DNA from: Planctomycetota bacterium
GTDB taxonomy: Bacteria > Planctomycetota > UBA1135 > GCA-002686595
Reading direction: 5' to 3'
NCBI GenBank assembly: GCA_012959785.1
Contig: DUCM01000005.1
Location: 186,001 to 250,000 of the forward strand
DNA: 64,000 bases
Shown here: piece after piece, positions 35,341 to 44,259 of the stretch
Numbering within the stretch: the first letter of the stretch is position 1
Layout of the letters: the number at the start of each line of letters is the position of its first letter
The notes under the pieces: model-generated
What the model saw: the letters and a program-made list of their open reading frames with translations, nothing else
The model's database searches: none
Told to the model about the DNA's origin: nothing
Program-made: the position numbers and the translations under genes

Positions 35341-36386
35341 ATGACCTCCTGCTGCGCGCCCTGCGCGGAGAAGACAACCCTCGCCGCCCGCTCTGGATCA
35401 TGCGTCAGGCCGGACGCTATCTACCCGAGTACCGCGACCTGCGCAAGCAGCACCGCTTCGAGGAGCTCTGCGCCTCGCCCGAGCTGGCCGCCGAGGTGAC
35501 CCTGATGCCCATCGAGCGCTTCGATCTCGACGCCGCCATCATCTTCGCCGATTTGATGAGCCCGGTGGCTGCCCTGGGAATTGATGTGCGCTTTGATCCC
35601 GGCCCGGTGATCGACAAGCCCCTGCGCAGTGCCGCCGCCGTGCGTGCCCTAAATCTGCCAGATGCCGAGGAGATCGCCCCAGAGGTGCCTGCAACCCTGC
35701 GCCTTGTGAAAGCGCGTCTCGCGGGCCGGGCTGCGCTGATCGGTTTTTGCGGCGCACCTCTCTCCATTGCCGCCTACCTCGTCCAGGGCCGCGGCCAGAA
35801 AGACTTCACGGCCCTGCGCGCCTTGCTGCGCGAGGACCCCGTGGCCTTCGGCGAACTGCTCGACACCCTGGCACAACTCGCGGCGCGCTACGGCATCGAA
35901 CAACACCGCGCCGGAGCCGATGTGCTACAAATCTTTGATTCCTGGGCTGGCATCTTCTCCCTGGACGATTGGGAGCGGCACATCAAACCCCATGTCAGCG
36001 CGCTCCTCGACGAACTCGGCCGAGCCGGCGTGCCGCGCATCTTCTTCGCCAACGGAGCGCCACACCTCAGCCGCTCCCACGCCAATCTGCCATGCGAAGG
36101 CCTGGCCCTCTGCTGGCGTTCTTCCTTGGGCAACCTACGGCATCTCCTCGGGCCCCACACCGGCTCGGGCATGGCCCTGCAAGGCAACCTCGACCCGGCC
36201 TATCTCCTGGCCGGACCCGAGGCCACGGTGCGCGGAACCCGCGAACTTCTCGCGTCCGTACCCAGGCGCGGGCACATCGTCAATCTGGGCCACGGCATCA
36301 GCCCCGAGGCCCCCATCGAAAGCGTGCAAGCCATGATCGACACGGTGCAAGCCGAAGCCCAAGAGTCCGTGGGGAGCCCAGCATGA
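35337..36386 (+). CDS. hemE: Uroporphyrinogen decarboxylase
   Basis: Removes four acetate carboxyls from uroporphyrinogen III to give coproporphyrinogen III. 349 residues, normal length. N-terminal signature PLWIMRQAGRYLPEYR with the substrate-binding arginines; the catalytic aspartate lies in AIIFADLMSPVAALG; GFCGAPLSIAAYLVQG, LQIFDSWAG, and the C-terminal LGHGISPEAP follow. The start overlaps the response-regulator stop by 4 nt and the end overlaps hemN by 4 nt. Confidence 0.97.
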   Translation: MNDLLLRALRGEDNPRRPLWIMRQAGRYLPEYRDLRKQHRFEELCASPELAAEVTLMPIERFDLDAAIIFADLMSPVAALGIDVRFDPGPVIDKPLRSAAAVRALNLPDAEEIAPEVPATLRLVKARLAGRAALIGFCGAPLSIAAYLVQGRGQKDFTALRALLREDPVAFGELLDTLAQLAARYGIEQHRAGADVLQIFDSWAGIFSLDDWERHIKPHVSALLDELGRAGVPRIFFANGAPHLSRSHANLPCEGLALCWRSSLGNLRHLLGPHTGSGMALQGNLDPAYLLAGPEATVRGTRELLASVPRRGHIVNLGHGISPEAPIESVQAMIDTVQAEAQESVGSPA

Positions 36387-37783
36387 GCGGCCAAGCCCAG
36401 GAGCGCAGCACCACCCTGGAATTGCTCAAGCGATTCGATAGACCCGGTCCGCGCTACACCAGCTACCCCACGGCCGTGGAGTTTTCCGACGCTGTGGGTG
36501 TCGAAGACCTCGAACGCCACCTGGCCCAGGCGGCCTGCCATGTGGATGCTCCCCTTTCGGTCTACGCCCACCTACCCTTCTGCGCCGAGCGCTGCCTGTT
36601 CTGTGGTTGCCATGTGATCATCACGCCCCACAAAGAAAAGGCCGCACCCTATCTCAATCTCCTCGGACGCGAGATCGAACTCGTGGCCGAGAAACTCAAA
36701 GGCCGCCGCAAGGTCTCGCAGCTACACCTCGGCGGCGGCACGCCGACCTACTACAGTCCCGCCGAACTCGATGCTCTGCTAAACCGCTTCTTCCAGTTCT
36801 TCGAGAAAACCGAGGGCGCCGAGCTCGCCGTGGAATGCGATCCGCGGGTCACCAGCGTCGATCACATCGACGCCCTGGCGGCCCATGGCTTCAACCGCAT
36901 CTCGTTCGGCGTGCAGGACTTCACTCCCAAGGTGCAACAGGCCATCGATCGGGTGCAATCGGTGGCGGAGACCGAAGAGCTCATGCTGCGTGCCCGAGAA
37001 CGGGGCTTTCGCGGTATCAATGTGGACCTGATCTACGGGCTGCCGCACCAGACCCTCGAGACCTTCGAGGAGTCCCTGAAAGCAGTCATCGCCCTGGGCC
37101 CCGATCGCGTGGCGGTCTACTCCTTCGCCTTCGTACCCTGGGTCCGCGGTCATCAGAAGCAACTCGACGAAAAGGATTTCCCAAGCCGCGAGCAGAAGTT
37201 TGCGCTCTTCGCCCTGGCCCGCGAGCGCTTCTTGTCGGCGGGTTATATCGCCATCGGCATGGATCACTTCGCGCGCCCCGACGACGAATTGGCCCTGGCC
37301 CTTGGCGAGCGGCGCTTGCGGCGCAACTTCCAGGGCTACGCCCAGATCCCGGCCGAGGATGTCATCGGCCTGGGGATCAGCGCCATCGGTGATGTGCGCC
37401 AGGGCTATTTCCAGAACGCCAAGAAGATCAGTCGCTATGGCGAGGCCATCGAGGCCGGTCGCCTGCCCGTGGAACGAGGCGTATTGCTACGCGGGGAAGA
37501 CGCCCTTCGGCGGGCCTTGATCCACGACCTGATGTGCAACTTCCGCGTGGACAAGCAGGCCCTTCTGGAACGCTTTGAGATCGACTTCGAAGAAACCTTC
37601 CGGGAAGACCTCAAGCGCCTTGAGCCCTTGATACGCGACGGTCTGGTGCGCCACGACGAGCGCTTCATCGAGGCCACTCCCGAGGGCCAGCTCTTCGTGC
37701 GCAACATCGCCATGTGCTTCGACACCTACTGGCGCGAAAAACACGAACAGGGCGATACGCCGGTCTTCAGCAGCACGGTCTAG
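36383..37783 (+). CDS. hemN: Oxygen-independent coproporphyrinogen III oxidase (radical SAM)
   Basis: Oxidatively decarboxylates coproporphyrinogen III to protoporphyrinogen IX without oxygen. 466 residues. The cluster motif is CAERCLFCGC (Cys 67, 71, 74, plus Cys 76), the CxxxCxxCxC form typical of true HemN as opposed to HemW-like heme chaperones. Also HLGGGTPTYYSP, FNRISFGVQDF, INVDLIYGLPHQT, and the GMDHFARPDDELA segment with the C-terminal RNIAMCFD. 4-nt overlap with hemE; the hemG GTG follows 2 bp after the stop. No oxygen-dependent hemF is in the window. Confidence 0.96.
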   Translation: MSGQAQERSTTLELLKRFDRPGPRYTSYPTAVEFSDAVGVEDLERHLAQAACHVDAPLSVYAHLPFCAERCLFCGCHVIITPHKEKAAPYLNLLGREIELVAEKLKGRRKVSQLHLGGGTPTYYSPAELDALLNRFFQFFEKTEGAELAVECDPRVTSVDHIDALAAHGFNRISFGVQDFTPKVQQAIDRVQSVAETEELMLRARERGFRGINVDLIYGLPHQTLETFEESLKAVIALGPDRVAVYSFAFVPWVRGHQKQLDEKDFPSREQKFALFALARERFLSAGYIAIGMDHFARPDDELALALGERRLRRNFQGYAQIPAEDVIGLGISAIGDVRQGYFQNAKKISRYGEAIEAGRLPVERGVLLRGEDALRRALIHDLMCNFRVDKQALLERFEIDFEETFREDLKRLEPLIRDGLVRHDERFIEATPEGQLFVRNIAMCFDTYWREKHEQGDTPVFSSTV

Positions 37784-37785
37784 CC

Positions 37786-39204
37786 GTGACAGCGCGGGTG
37801 ATCATCGTCGGTGCGGGCATCAGCGGACTGGCCGCTGCCTGGAAGGTTGTCGACGACTCTTCGGAGCGCGATGGAATACACCCCGAAGTGATCGTGCTTG
37901 AGGCCGCTGCTGAAGTCGGGGGCAAGGCGCGCACCCTCCAGCGCGGTCCCTGGATGTTCGAGGCGGGGCCCACGGGTTTTCTCTCGGGTGAACCAGCCCT
38001 CGACGAGTTGGTGCGCCACGCTGGCCTCACGGCGCTCCCTGCAAAGGCGGCTTCAGCCCGGCGTTTCTTGGTGCGCGGCGGCCAACTGCGCGAAGTCCAC
38101 GCCAAGCCCTTCAAGTTTCTGACCAGCGGATTGCTCGGCCCGCTGGGGATCCTGCGCATGGCCCTCGAGCCTTTCTTGCCAGCTTGCGAAGCCGATCTCG
38201 AAGAGAGCATCTACGACTTTGCTCGGCGGCGCCTGGGACGCCAGGCGGCCGAGCGGCTGGTGAGTCCCATGGTCCTGGGGGTCTTCGCTGGCGACGCCCG
38301 CAAGCTCTCCCTGCCCGCCGCCTTCCCGCGCATGCGCGAGCTCGAGTGCCAGTACAAGTCGCTCTTCCGGGCCCTGGCAAGGCTCAAGCTGGCACGCCGC
38401 GAAAGCGGGGGTCCTGCTGGGCCCGCGGGAGTCTTGACCTCCTTTGAGGGCGGCCTCGCCAGCCTGCCCCGTGCCCTCGCGACTCGGGCGCCCTTCGAAG
38501 TGCGCACCAGCGCACGGGTGGAATCGGTCGCGGCCGCCGACTTTGGCGCGCCCTGGCGATTGCGCCTGGCGGGCGCTGGTGAGGCCATCGAAGCCGATGC
38601 CGTGATCCTCGCAGGCGAAGCCAGGAGCAGCGCCGCACTCCTCGAAGATCTACAACCCGCCGTGGCAGCCGATCTCGCTGGCATCGACTCGCCCCCCGTG
38701 GCCGTGGTGGCCTTGGGTTTTGGCCCACAGGCTCTCAAGAAAGTCCCCCGGGGCTTTGGCGCCTTGATCGCGCGCAGCGAGGGCTTTCGCAGCATGGGGG
38801 TGCTCTTCGACAGCTTTCTGTTTCCCGGACGGGCGCCGGAGGACCACCTCTTGGTGCGCTGCATGGTGGGCGGTGCCACCGATCCAAAGGCCCTCGAACT
38901 CGACGAGGAGCAGCTCATCGGCGCTGTGCGTGAAGACTTGGCGCGGCTCCTTGGGCTACAGGAGACACCCCTCTTCCACGAAGTCGTCCGATGGCCCCGG
39001 GCCATTCCTCAGTACGAGCTAGGCCACCTCGCACGGGTGGCGCGCATCGACGCCGCCATGGATGCAATGCGCGCCACGCGACCGGGTTTGCACCTCGCCG
39101 GCAACTACCGCCACGGCGTAGCGTTCGGCAAGGCCGCGGCCCAGGGGCGCGAAGCTGGAAAGCAGGTCGTGCGGCACCTCGCGGCGAACGATCAGCGCCG
39201 GTAG
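37786..39204 (+). CDS. hemG: Protoporphyrinogen/coproporphyrinogen oxidase, FAD-dependent
   Basis: FAD enzyme of the HemY/PPOX type taking the porphyrinogen ring to porphyrin with oxygen as acceptor. 472 residues, GTG start 2 bp after hemN. Dinucleotide site VIIVGAGISGLAAAW (GAGISG at 9-14), then EAAAEVGGKARTL, MFEAGPTGFLSG, ERLVSPMVLGVFAGDARKLS, and a C-terminal FAD motif LHLAGNYRHGVAFGKAAAQG. Because hemN precedes it, the substrate is probably protoporphyrinogen IX; a role on coproporphyrinogen (CgoX) cannot be excluded from the sequence. The last 13 bases overlap the convergent amidohydrolase gene. It is the last gene of the heme operon. Confidence 0.93.
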   Translation: MTARVIIVGAGISGLAAAWKVVDDSSERDGIHPEVIVLEAAAEVGGKARTLQRGPWMFEAGPTGFLSGEPALDELVRHAGLTALPAKAASARRFLVRGGQLREVHAKPFKFLTSGLLGPLGILRMALEPFLPACEADLEESIYDFARRRLGRQAAERLVSPMVLGVFAGDARKLSLPAAFPRMRELECQYKSLFRALARLKLARRESGGPAGPAGVLTSFEGGLASLPRALATRAPFEVRTSARVESVAAADFGAPWRLRLAGAGEAIEADAVILAGEARSSAALLEDLQPAVAADLAGIDSPPVAVVALGFGPQALKKVPRGFGALIARSEGFRSMGVLFDSFLFPGRAPEDHLLVRCMVGGATDPKALELDEEQLIGAVREDLARLLGLQETPLFHEVVRWPRAIPQYELGHLARVARIDAAMDAMRATRPGLHLAGNYRHGVAFGKAAAQGREAGKQVVRHLAANDQRR

Positions 39205-40835
39205 ACCACCTTGCCGTTGACCAGGGTCAGGAGTACCTCGGTTTGGAGCGTCTCCACAAGGGGCAGCGTCACCGGATCGCGGTCAAGGACGGTCAAGTCG
39301 GCCCAATATCCAGGCCGTAGTTGGCCCCGTTGGCCCTCCTCTCCAACCGCAAAGGCTGGCCCTGAAGTGCAGGCCATGAGGGCTGCGTCTCCTGCCAGGC
39401 CCTCCCCGAAGCGCGTTTGCGAGCGCCGCGGACTGCGCGCCGCGTGGAGCACTTGTAGGGGATCGGGAACCGCGCTCGATCCTCTGGCCCCGAAGGCCAC
39501 GGGCCCGAGGGCCGGGGCCAGCTCGCGCCAGGCTCGGCTTGCTCCGGCGCGCGCTCCCGCGAGACGCGCATCGAGCAAAATCTCATCCCTGGCGGCCCTC
39601 AGGGGCTCCAGGGTGGGCACGATGCCAAGGGCTGGAAATTCGGGCATGTCCTGGGTCGAAACCACCTGGGCGAATTGCACTCGCGGGCGTAAGTCCCCAA
39701 AGGACTCGTCGATGGCGAGCATGGTGCGCACCGTATCCAGAGCCAAACGGTTGGCTCCATCGCCCACGGCGCCGAAGGCGGGTTGCAAGCCAGCTTGCCA
39801 GCATTCATGAACCAGAATCTCCAGGCGTTCGCGACTGAAGAGCAGCTCTCCCCTCTCACCTGGGGCATCTGCGTAGTCGACCAGGAGGGCCGCTGCTCGT
39901 CCACGCAGGGCACCGTCGAGATCCAGAAAGACCCCGCGCACCGAGAGCAAGCCAGGGGAATCGCCCTGGCCTGGATCGACCGACAGTTCAGCGGCGGAGA
40001 GTCCGGCGCTACCGTCCAGGTAGGCGACGACCCGCAGCCGCAACAGATTCTTGTCGCGCAAACCCGACAGGGCCGCCAGAGTCGCAGGGCGTGTTCCCAT
40101 GTCATGTATACAAGTCCACCCGCGGGCCAGGAGTTCGGCTTGAGCGCGCAGCAAGCGGGCTTCGAGATCGCCCTCATGACTGGCCTCGAAGAGTTTTTCG
40201 AAGAGCCCTTGGGCGCTGTTCTCCACGAGACCGGTGGCTCGGCCCTGTTCATCCAACTCGACGCGCCCACCACGCAGTCGCGGCATGTTGTCGGCATCGC
40301 TCAGCCCGGCGAGTTCCAGGGCCAGGCTGTTGACCAGGGCCTGGTCTTCATGGGCCAGGCGCAGGAACAGGGGGTGCTTGGGCACGACCAGGGACAGGCT
40401 GCGGAGGTTGAGCCTGTCCGCGCCCTTGAGTTCTCCAAGGCGCAGACCATGGCCCACGATCCAGGATCCCGGTGAGAGTTCCGCCGCTCGTTGCACCAGG
40501 GCGGATTGCAATCCGCGGCCGGTCTCCACGGCCGAGAGGTCGAGGCCCGCTAGGTCTTCCGAGAGACGCAAGATGTTTCCGTGCCCATCCTGAAAGCCGG
40601 GCACCGCCACCGATCCTTGCAGGTCGATGCGCGTGCAGTGTTCGGCCTCGAGTTCCGCTTCCAGCGTGGCCTTGCGTCCCACGGCCAGGACGCGCCCGTC
40701 CTCTACCAGCAGCGCCTCGGTCACGCTGCCGAGGTCGTCGCCGAGGTAGATGCGCCCACCGTGAAAGAAGGTACGGGAGCCATCAGGAACCGCCTGGAAG
40801 CAGAGCAAAGCGCAGAGTGCAAGGGAGGAGATCAT
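39192..40835 (-). CDS. Exported amidohydrolase-family (YtcJ-like) protein with altered metal site
   Basis: 547 residues with a short signal peptide. The fold is that of the amidohydrolase 3/YtcJ family: N-terminal TFFHGGRIYLG and DLQGSVAVPGFQDGHGNIL, GHGLRLGEL, LVNSLALELAGL, TGLVENSAQGLF, TCIHDMG, and the C-terminal GQLRPGYWADLTVLDRDP. However, several metal ligands are replaced: the HxH of strand 1 is HGN, the His of the canonical HA-x-GD strand is absent (AFGAVGDGAN), and the FGSD aspartate is Arg (FGARGSS). It may be a pseudoenzyme or use another mechanism. Convergent with hemG, overlapping by 13 bp. Confidence 0.75.
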   Translation of the reverse strand: MISSLALCALLCFQAVPDGSRTFFHGGRIYLGDDLGSVTEALLVEDGRVLAVGRKATLEAELEAEHCTRIDLQGSVAVPGFQDGHGNILRLSEDLAGLDLSAVETGRGLQSALVQRAAELSPGSWIVGHGLRLGELKGADRLNLRSLSLVVPKHPLFLRLAHEDQALVNSLALELAGLSDADNMPRLRGGRVELDEQGRATGLVENSAQGLFEKLFEASHEGDLEARLLRAQAELLARGWTCIHDMGTRPATLAALSGLRDKNLLRLRVVAYLDGSAGLSAAELSVDPGQGDSPGLLSVRGVFLDLDGALRGRAAALLVDYADAPGERGELLFSRERLEILVHECWQAGLQPAFGAVGDGANRLALDTVRTMLAIDESFGDLRPRVQFAQVVSTQDMPEFPALGIVPTLEPLRAARDEILLDARLAGARAGASRAWRELAPALGPVAFGARGSSAVPDPLQVLHAARSPRRSQTRFGEGLAGDAALMACTSGPAFAVGEEGQRGQLRPGYWADLTVLDRDPVTLPLVETLQTEVLLTLVNGKVVYRR

Positions 40836-40947
40836 CTGCTCGATCTATCGACATGGGACAGACCTGTTCCCCTGCCGATCTCCCGGAAAAGGGCACCAGA
40901 TGCCATCGCAGCAGGCAGGGGCCCCAAAAAAGGGGTAGATTCAGGGC

Positions 40948-41691
40948 ATGACACGACTCGAAAACCGCCTGGCCCTGGTGACCGGGGCCTCCGCCGGCAT
41001 CGGTGCCGCAACCGCCCGCGCCCTCGCCCAGGAAGGCGCGCGGGTTGTCCTGGCAGCGCGCCGCATGGATCGCCTCGAAGCCCTGGCCCAGGAACTTCCC
41101 GGTGCACTGGCCGTGAAGATCGATGTACGCGACGCCGCGGGGCTGGCGCGGGCCCTCGACGGTTTCGACTTCGACCTGGCCGTACTCAGCGCCGGCATGG
41201 CCCGAGGCACGGAGCCTCTGCATGAAGGCGAACCCGACGAATGGCAGGAGGTCGTGGACACGAACATCATGGGGGTGCTCAACAGCCTCAAGGTGGTGCT
41301 GCCGCCCATGGTGGCCGCCGGCCGGGGCGACCTGGTTTTCCTGGGCAGCGTCGCCGGCCGCGCGGTCTACCCCGGAGGCAATGTCTACTGCGCCACCAAG
41401 CACGCCGTGCGCGCCATCTATGAGAGCGCTAGAGTCGATGCCGTGGGCAGCGGCGTGCGCTTCTGCACCGTGGACCCCGGCATGGTGCGCACCGACTTCA
41501 GCCGCGTGCGTTTCCGGGGCGACCAGGCCGCCGCCGATGCGGTTTCCAGGGGCATGACCCCCATGGCGCCCGAGGATGTGGCCGACGCGATCCTCTACGC
41601 CGTAACCCGCCCCGCCCATGTGAATGTGGGCGAGATTGTCCTGTGGGCCTCCGCTCAGGCCAGCTGCACCATGGTGCACCGTGACGCCTGA
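40948..41691 (+). CDS. Short-chain dehydrogenase/reductase
   Basis: NAD(P)-dependent oxidoreductase of the classical SDR type, 247 residues. Cofactor motif VTGASAGIGAATA (TGxxxGIG), the structural NAG motif as SAG (LAVLSAGMARG), and the catalytic Ser 134, Tyr 147 and Lys 151 (YCATK). The arginine pair in AARRMDRLE suggests NADPH preference. The overall pattern, including PGMVRTDFSRVRF and the conserved MAPEDVADAILYAV, resembles the YdfG/serine-3-dehydrogenase group acting on hydroxy acids. It is divergent from the amidohydrolase gene (112 bp) and followed by the S1-domain gene. Confidence 0.92.
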   Translation: MTRLENRLALVTGASAGIGAATARALAQEGARVVLAARRMDRLEALAQELPGALAVKIDVRDAAGLARALDGFDFDLAVLSAGMARGTEPLHEGEPDEWQEVVDTNIMGVLNSLKVVLPPMVAAGRGDLVFLGSVAGRAVYPGGNVYCATKHAVRAIYESARVDAVGSGVRFCTVDPGMVRTDFSRVRFRGDQAAADAVSRGMTPMAPEDVADAILYAVTRPAHVNVGEIVLWASAQASCTMVHRDA

Positions 41692-41709
41692 GCCCCGGTT
41701 CGCTAAACT

Positions 41710-41733
41710 TTGACTTGAATAGTTGACTTGAAT
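41710..41733 (+). repeat. 11-bp direct repeat TTGACTTGAAT, period 13, upstream of the S1 gene
   Basis: TTGACTTGAAT at 41710-41720 and again at 41723-41733. This AT-rich island stands out in the surrounding GC-rich DNA. TTGACT matches a -35 hexamer, but no clear -10 follows at the right distance; the repeat may be a regulator site for the S1-domain gene. Confidence 0.5.
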
Positions 41734-41770
41734 GATCGGCCCCCAGCAGGGCCCCTCCTCGCAGAAAGAT

Positions 41771-43000
41771 ATGAGCCGAGAACCGAAAGACTCCGTGGAC
41801 GCCGAGATCGAGGCAGCCCTCGACGGAATCAACCTCCAAGCCCTCGGGACCGACCTGCCCAGCAGCACAGCCCCGGCGGGCCCGCTCAAGGACCGCAAGT
41901 CCAGCCCCGATGCCAACCTCAAGAGCGGCACCGTGGTGGGACTAAGCGGACCCGATGTATTCATCGATCTTGGCCCTCGCATGCAGGGCGTAATCTCTGT
42001 CTCGGAGTTCGATAAGACGCCCGAAGTCGGCATGACTTTCGAATTCACCCTGCGCGGACAAGAGGACGGACTCTGGATCCTCAGTCGCCGTGAAGCCCTC
42101 GAACTCGCCGCTTGGAATGAAGTCGAGGTGGGGTCCTGTGTCAAAGCCAGGGTCACGGGAGTCAATACAGGCGGCCTCGAACTGCGTATCGGTCCGGTGG
42201 CGGCTTTCATGCCCGCCTCGCAGGTGTCGCTGCACCGAGCCGAGGACCTCTCGGCTTTCTTGAACCAGTCCTTCCTCTGCCAGGTGCTCGAGATCGGCCC
42301 CGAACGCAAGCGCGTCGTGCTCTCGCGCCGGGCCGTGCTTGAACGGGAACGGCAGCAGTCACGGGCCGACGCCGTCGATACTCTGACCGTGGGTGCCCTG
42401 GTTCGCGGCAAGGTGACACGCGTCGAAAAGTTCGGGGCCTTCGTGGAGATATGCCCGGGGGTTGAGGGTCTGGTGCATGTTTCCAACCTCTCACGCAAGC
42501 GCGTGGAAGACCCCACAGAGTTCGTCAAACCCGGTCAGGATGTGGAAGCCTGCGTACTGGACATCAAGGACGGTGGCCAGCGCATCGGTCTCTCCATGAA
42601 AGCCCTGGAGGACGACCCCTGGGACGATGTCCAGGGCAAGTACTCCGAAGGCGCCCTGGTCGAGGGCCGCGTGGTGCGCATCCTCGAGTTCGGCGCCTTC
42701 ATGGAACTGGAACCCGGGGTGGACGGTCTACTGCACATCTCTGCCATCAGCCGCGACCGTGTGTCGCGCCTTCAGGATGTGGTCAAGATCGACGAAACAT
42801 TCACCGTGCGTGTGCTCTCGGTGGACATCCATTCCAGGCGCATCGCGCTATCCAAACTGGACGAACACGGCGCGGTCTTGGGCTCCGAGGACGCCGCCGA
42901 TGCCAGCGCCGTGCGCGATCTGCTGGATGGCACCCAGAAAGAACCCCTGGGGACCAACCTCGGCGATCTCTTCAAGCAGGCCCTCGCAAACAAGGACTGA
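41771..43000 (+). CDS. Ribosomal protein S1-like RNA-binding protein, four S1 domains
   Basis: 409 residues. After an acidic, Ser/Pro-rich lead of about 50 residues come four S1 (OB-fold) domains at roughly 50-107, 119-187, 206-277 and 292-363. The last two are the most canonical (VEKFGAFVEICPGVEGLVHVS and FGAFMELEPGVDGLLHIS). A short tail follows. E. coli S1 has six domains, and other phyla have four; this could be the organism's S1 or a paralogue that binds mRNA or polynucleotides. The ATG at 41771 is chosen over one at 41732 because the latter lies inside the direct repeat. Convergent with the CheX-like genes (10 bp between stops). Confidence 0.85.
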   Translation: MSREPKDSVDAEIEAALDGINLQALGTDLPSSTAPAGPLKDRKSSPDANLKSGTVVGLSGPDVFIDLGPRMQGVISVSEFDKTPEVGMTFEFTLRGQEDGLWILSRREALELAAWNEVEVGSCVKARVTGVNTGGLELRIGPVAAFMPASQVSLHRAEDLSAFLNQSFLCQVLEIGPERKRVVLSRRAVLERERQQSRADAVDTLTVGALVRGKVTRVEKFGAFVEICPGVEGLVHVSNLSRKRVEDPTEFVKPGQDVEACVLDIKDGGQRIGLSMKALEDDPWDDVQGKYSEGALVEGRVVRILEFGAFMELEPGVDGLLHISAISRDRVSRLQDVVKIDETFTVRVLSVDIHSRRIALSKLDEHGAVLGSEDAADASAVRDLLDGTQKEPLGTNLGDLFKQALANKD

Positions 43001-43010
43001 TCGCGGTCGG

Positions 43011-43574
43011 TTACTCGAGGCCTTCGAGCTCGGGCAGCATCAAGATCATCTCGAACTCGGGGTACTCGTGGATCGTGCTGCGCGCCCGCCCCACAACCAG
43101 ACCCTCGCCCTCGTTGTAGCAGAGAGCCGGGCGCACATTGGGGCGCACGCCCTGGCAGCCTTCGGAGCTGACCTTGGCCACAACGCTACTGGATTCGCGC
43201 AAGGCCGCGTCGGCAGCGCCTCCGATGAAATTGCCCACTTCGAGCATGGCGTCCTTGATGCTCTCGTCTATGTCCTTCAGCGAGCGTTTGCCTTTGACGC
43301 TGTCATCAGGGACCATCATCAGGTAGCAGGCGAGACTGATGGCGTCGGGAAGAGGCATGAGCAGACAGCCGTGGGTGCGCTTGTCCTCTTGTTCGAAGCC
43401 CAGACGAAAAGAGATGTGAATACCGCCCTTGCCCACCGTTCGCTCGGCGTGTTTCTCGACGCTGTGCACATCGACATCCAATTCCCGGTCGCAGATCATG
43501 GCCAGGTCCGAGGCCACGCGGTGCAGGATGTCATCCACCAGGGTGGCTTCAGCGCCAGTGCAGGCGGAACTCAC
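43011..43574 (-). CDS. CheX/CheC-like phosphatase protein
   Basis: 187 residues. Central segment KDAMLEVGNFIGGAADAALRE contains the ExxN pair (Glu 112, Asn 115) that in CheC/CheX/FliY attacks phospho-CheY, followed by the GxA turn. Flanking strands (GGIHISFRLGF, HGCLLMPLP, EMILML) fit the CheX fold. The start overlaps the preceding CheX-like gene by 4 nt, and a CheY gene lies just before that. No CheA, methyl-accepting receptor or flagellar gene is in the window. The two CheX-like proteins may form a heterodimer. Distant homology, hence moderate certainty. Confidence 0.65.
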   Translation of the reverse strand: MSSACTGAEATLVDDILHRVASDLAMICDRELDVDVHSVEKHAERTVGKGGIHISFRLGFEQEDKRTHGCLLMPLPDAISLACYLMMVPDDSVKGKRSLKDIDESIKDAMLEVGNFIGGAADAALRESSSVVAKVSSEGCQGVRPNVRPALCYNEGEGLVVGRARSTIHEYPEFEMILMLPELEGLE

Positions 43575-44116
43575 GCGTTCTCCTCGCTGAGCCAGATCTC
43601 AACGGCGAGGTGGCCCTCGTGGTGCTTGAATAACAGGTTTCCTGCTCGATGCTCGTGGTCGATCTGGACGCGGGTATCGATAGTGGGAGTTCCGAGCTGA
43701 AAATTTCCGCGGGGATCGAGGACCCGCGACTTGAAGGCGCCCGTGACCATGTTGGCGCATTCGCCCAGAGCATCCTCGACATCTTCGAAGTCGACTTCGT
43801 CCGTGGGCTCCATCATGAGCAGCTTGCGAGCGATGTCCGCGGCACTGGCATGGGTTGCGCGCAACAATACGGCGCCCTTGGGCTGGCCCGTGAACTCCAC
43901 CACGGCTTCGATGTCGATAGCCGCTTCATAGGCCACGGGATCGGAGTTCTCGGGTGCTTCGATCAGGCAGGCCTCGGTGTCGAGCATGATCAGGAAGACC
44001 TCTTCTACGGACTTCCTGAGTTGCTCGAGGGTTTCTTCTGTTTTGATTCTCATGATGACTTGAGTGGACTGCGCGAAACTTGCGACCTGGTTCGGACTAT
44101 TCATGAATAAGTGCAT
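43571..44116 (-). CDS. CheX-like phosphatase protein
   Basis: About 181 residues. The motif VEDALGECANMVTGAFKSRV carries Glu 119 and Asn 122 (ExxN), and the following NFQLGTPTI matches the strand after the helix in CheX proteins ('F-x-L-x-x-P-x-V/I'). This is the better of the two matches. Start codons at 44116, 44104 and 44053 are all possible; the frame is open to 44257 but that part crosses two hairpins and is unlikely to be coding. It is coupled to the second CheX-like gene by ATGA. Expected role: dephosphorylating the CheY encoded 200 bp upstream. Confidence 0.7.
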   Translation of the reverse strand: MHLFMNSPNQVASFAQSTQVIMRIKTEETLEQLRKSVEEVFLIMLDTEACLIEAPENSDPVAYEAAIDIEAVVEFTGQPKGAVLLRATHASAADIARKLLMMEPTDEVDFEDVEDALGECANMVTGAFKSRVLDPRGNFQLGTPTIDTRVQIDHEHRAGNLLFKHHEGHLAVEIWLSEENA

Positions 44117-44182
44117 GAATCGTTCCAACTTGGCTCCTGGTTGTTCTCTGCGATTGCTGGCCCCAGCGGGAACTCTTACGGA

Positions 44183-44202
44183 GGCGACCTTTACAGGTCG
44201 CC
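44183..44202 (-). promoter_or_regulatory. Perfect 8-bp hairpin upstream of the CheX-like pair
   Basis: GGCGACCT-TTAC-AGGTCGCC (44183-44202) forms a perfect stem with a four-base loop, 67 bp before the first CheX-like ATG. It may be an mRNA leader structure, an operator, or a member of a dispersed hairpin repeat; only one copy was noticed in the window. Confidence 0.45.
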
Positions 44203-44259
44203 CAGGACTCCGGCAATCGCACCGATTCGAATAACCAAGCAGGGGCCGCAGGGCCAAGA

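Noticed and set aside
40783..42528. Minus-strand frame spanning the SDR and S1 genes
   Set aside because: Ser/Arg/Thr-rich shadow across two well-supported plus-strand genes and the direct repeat.
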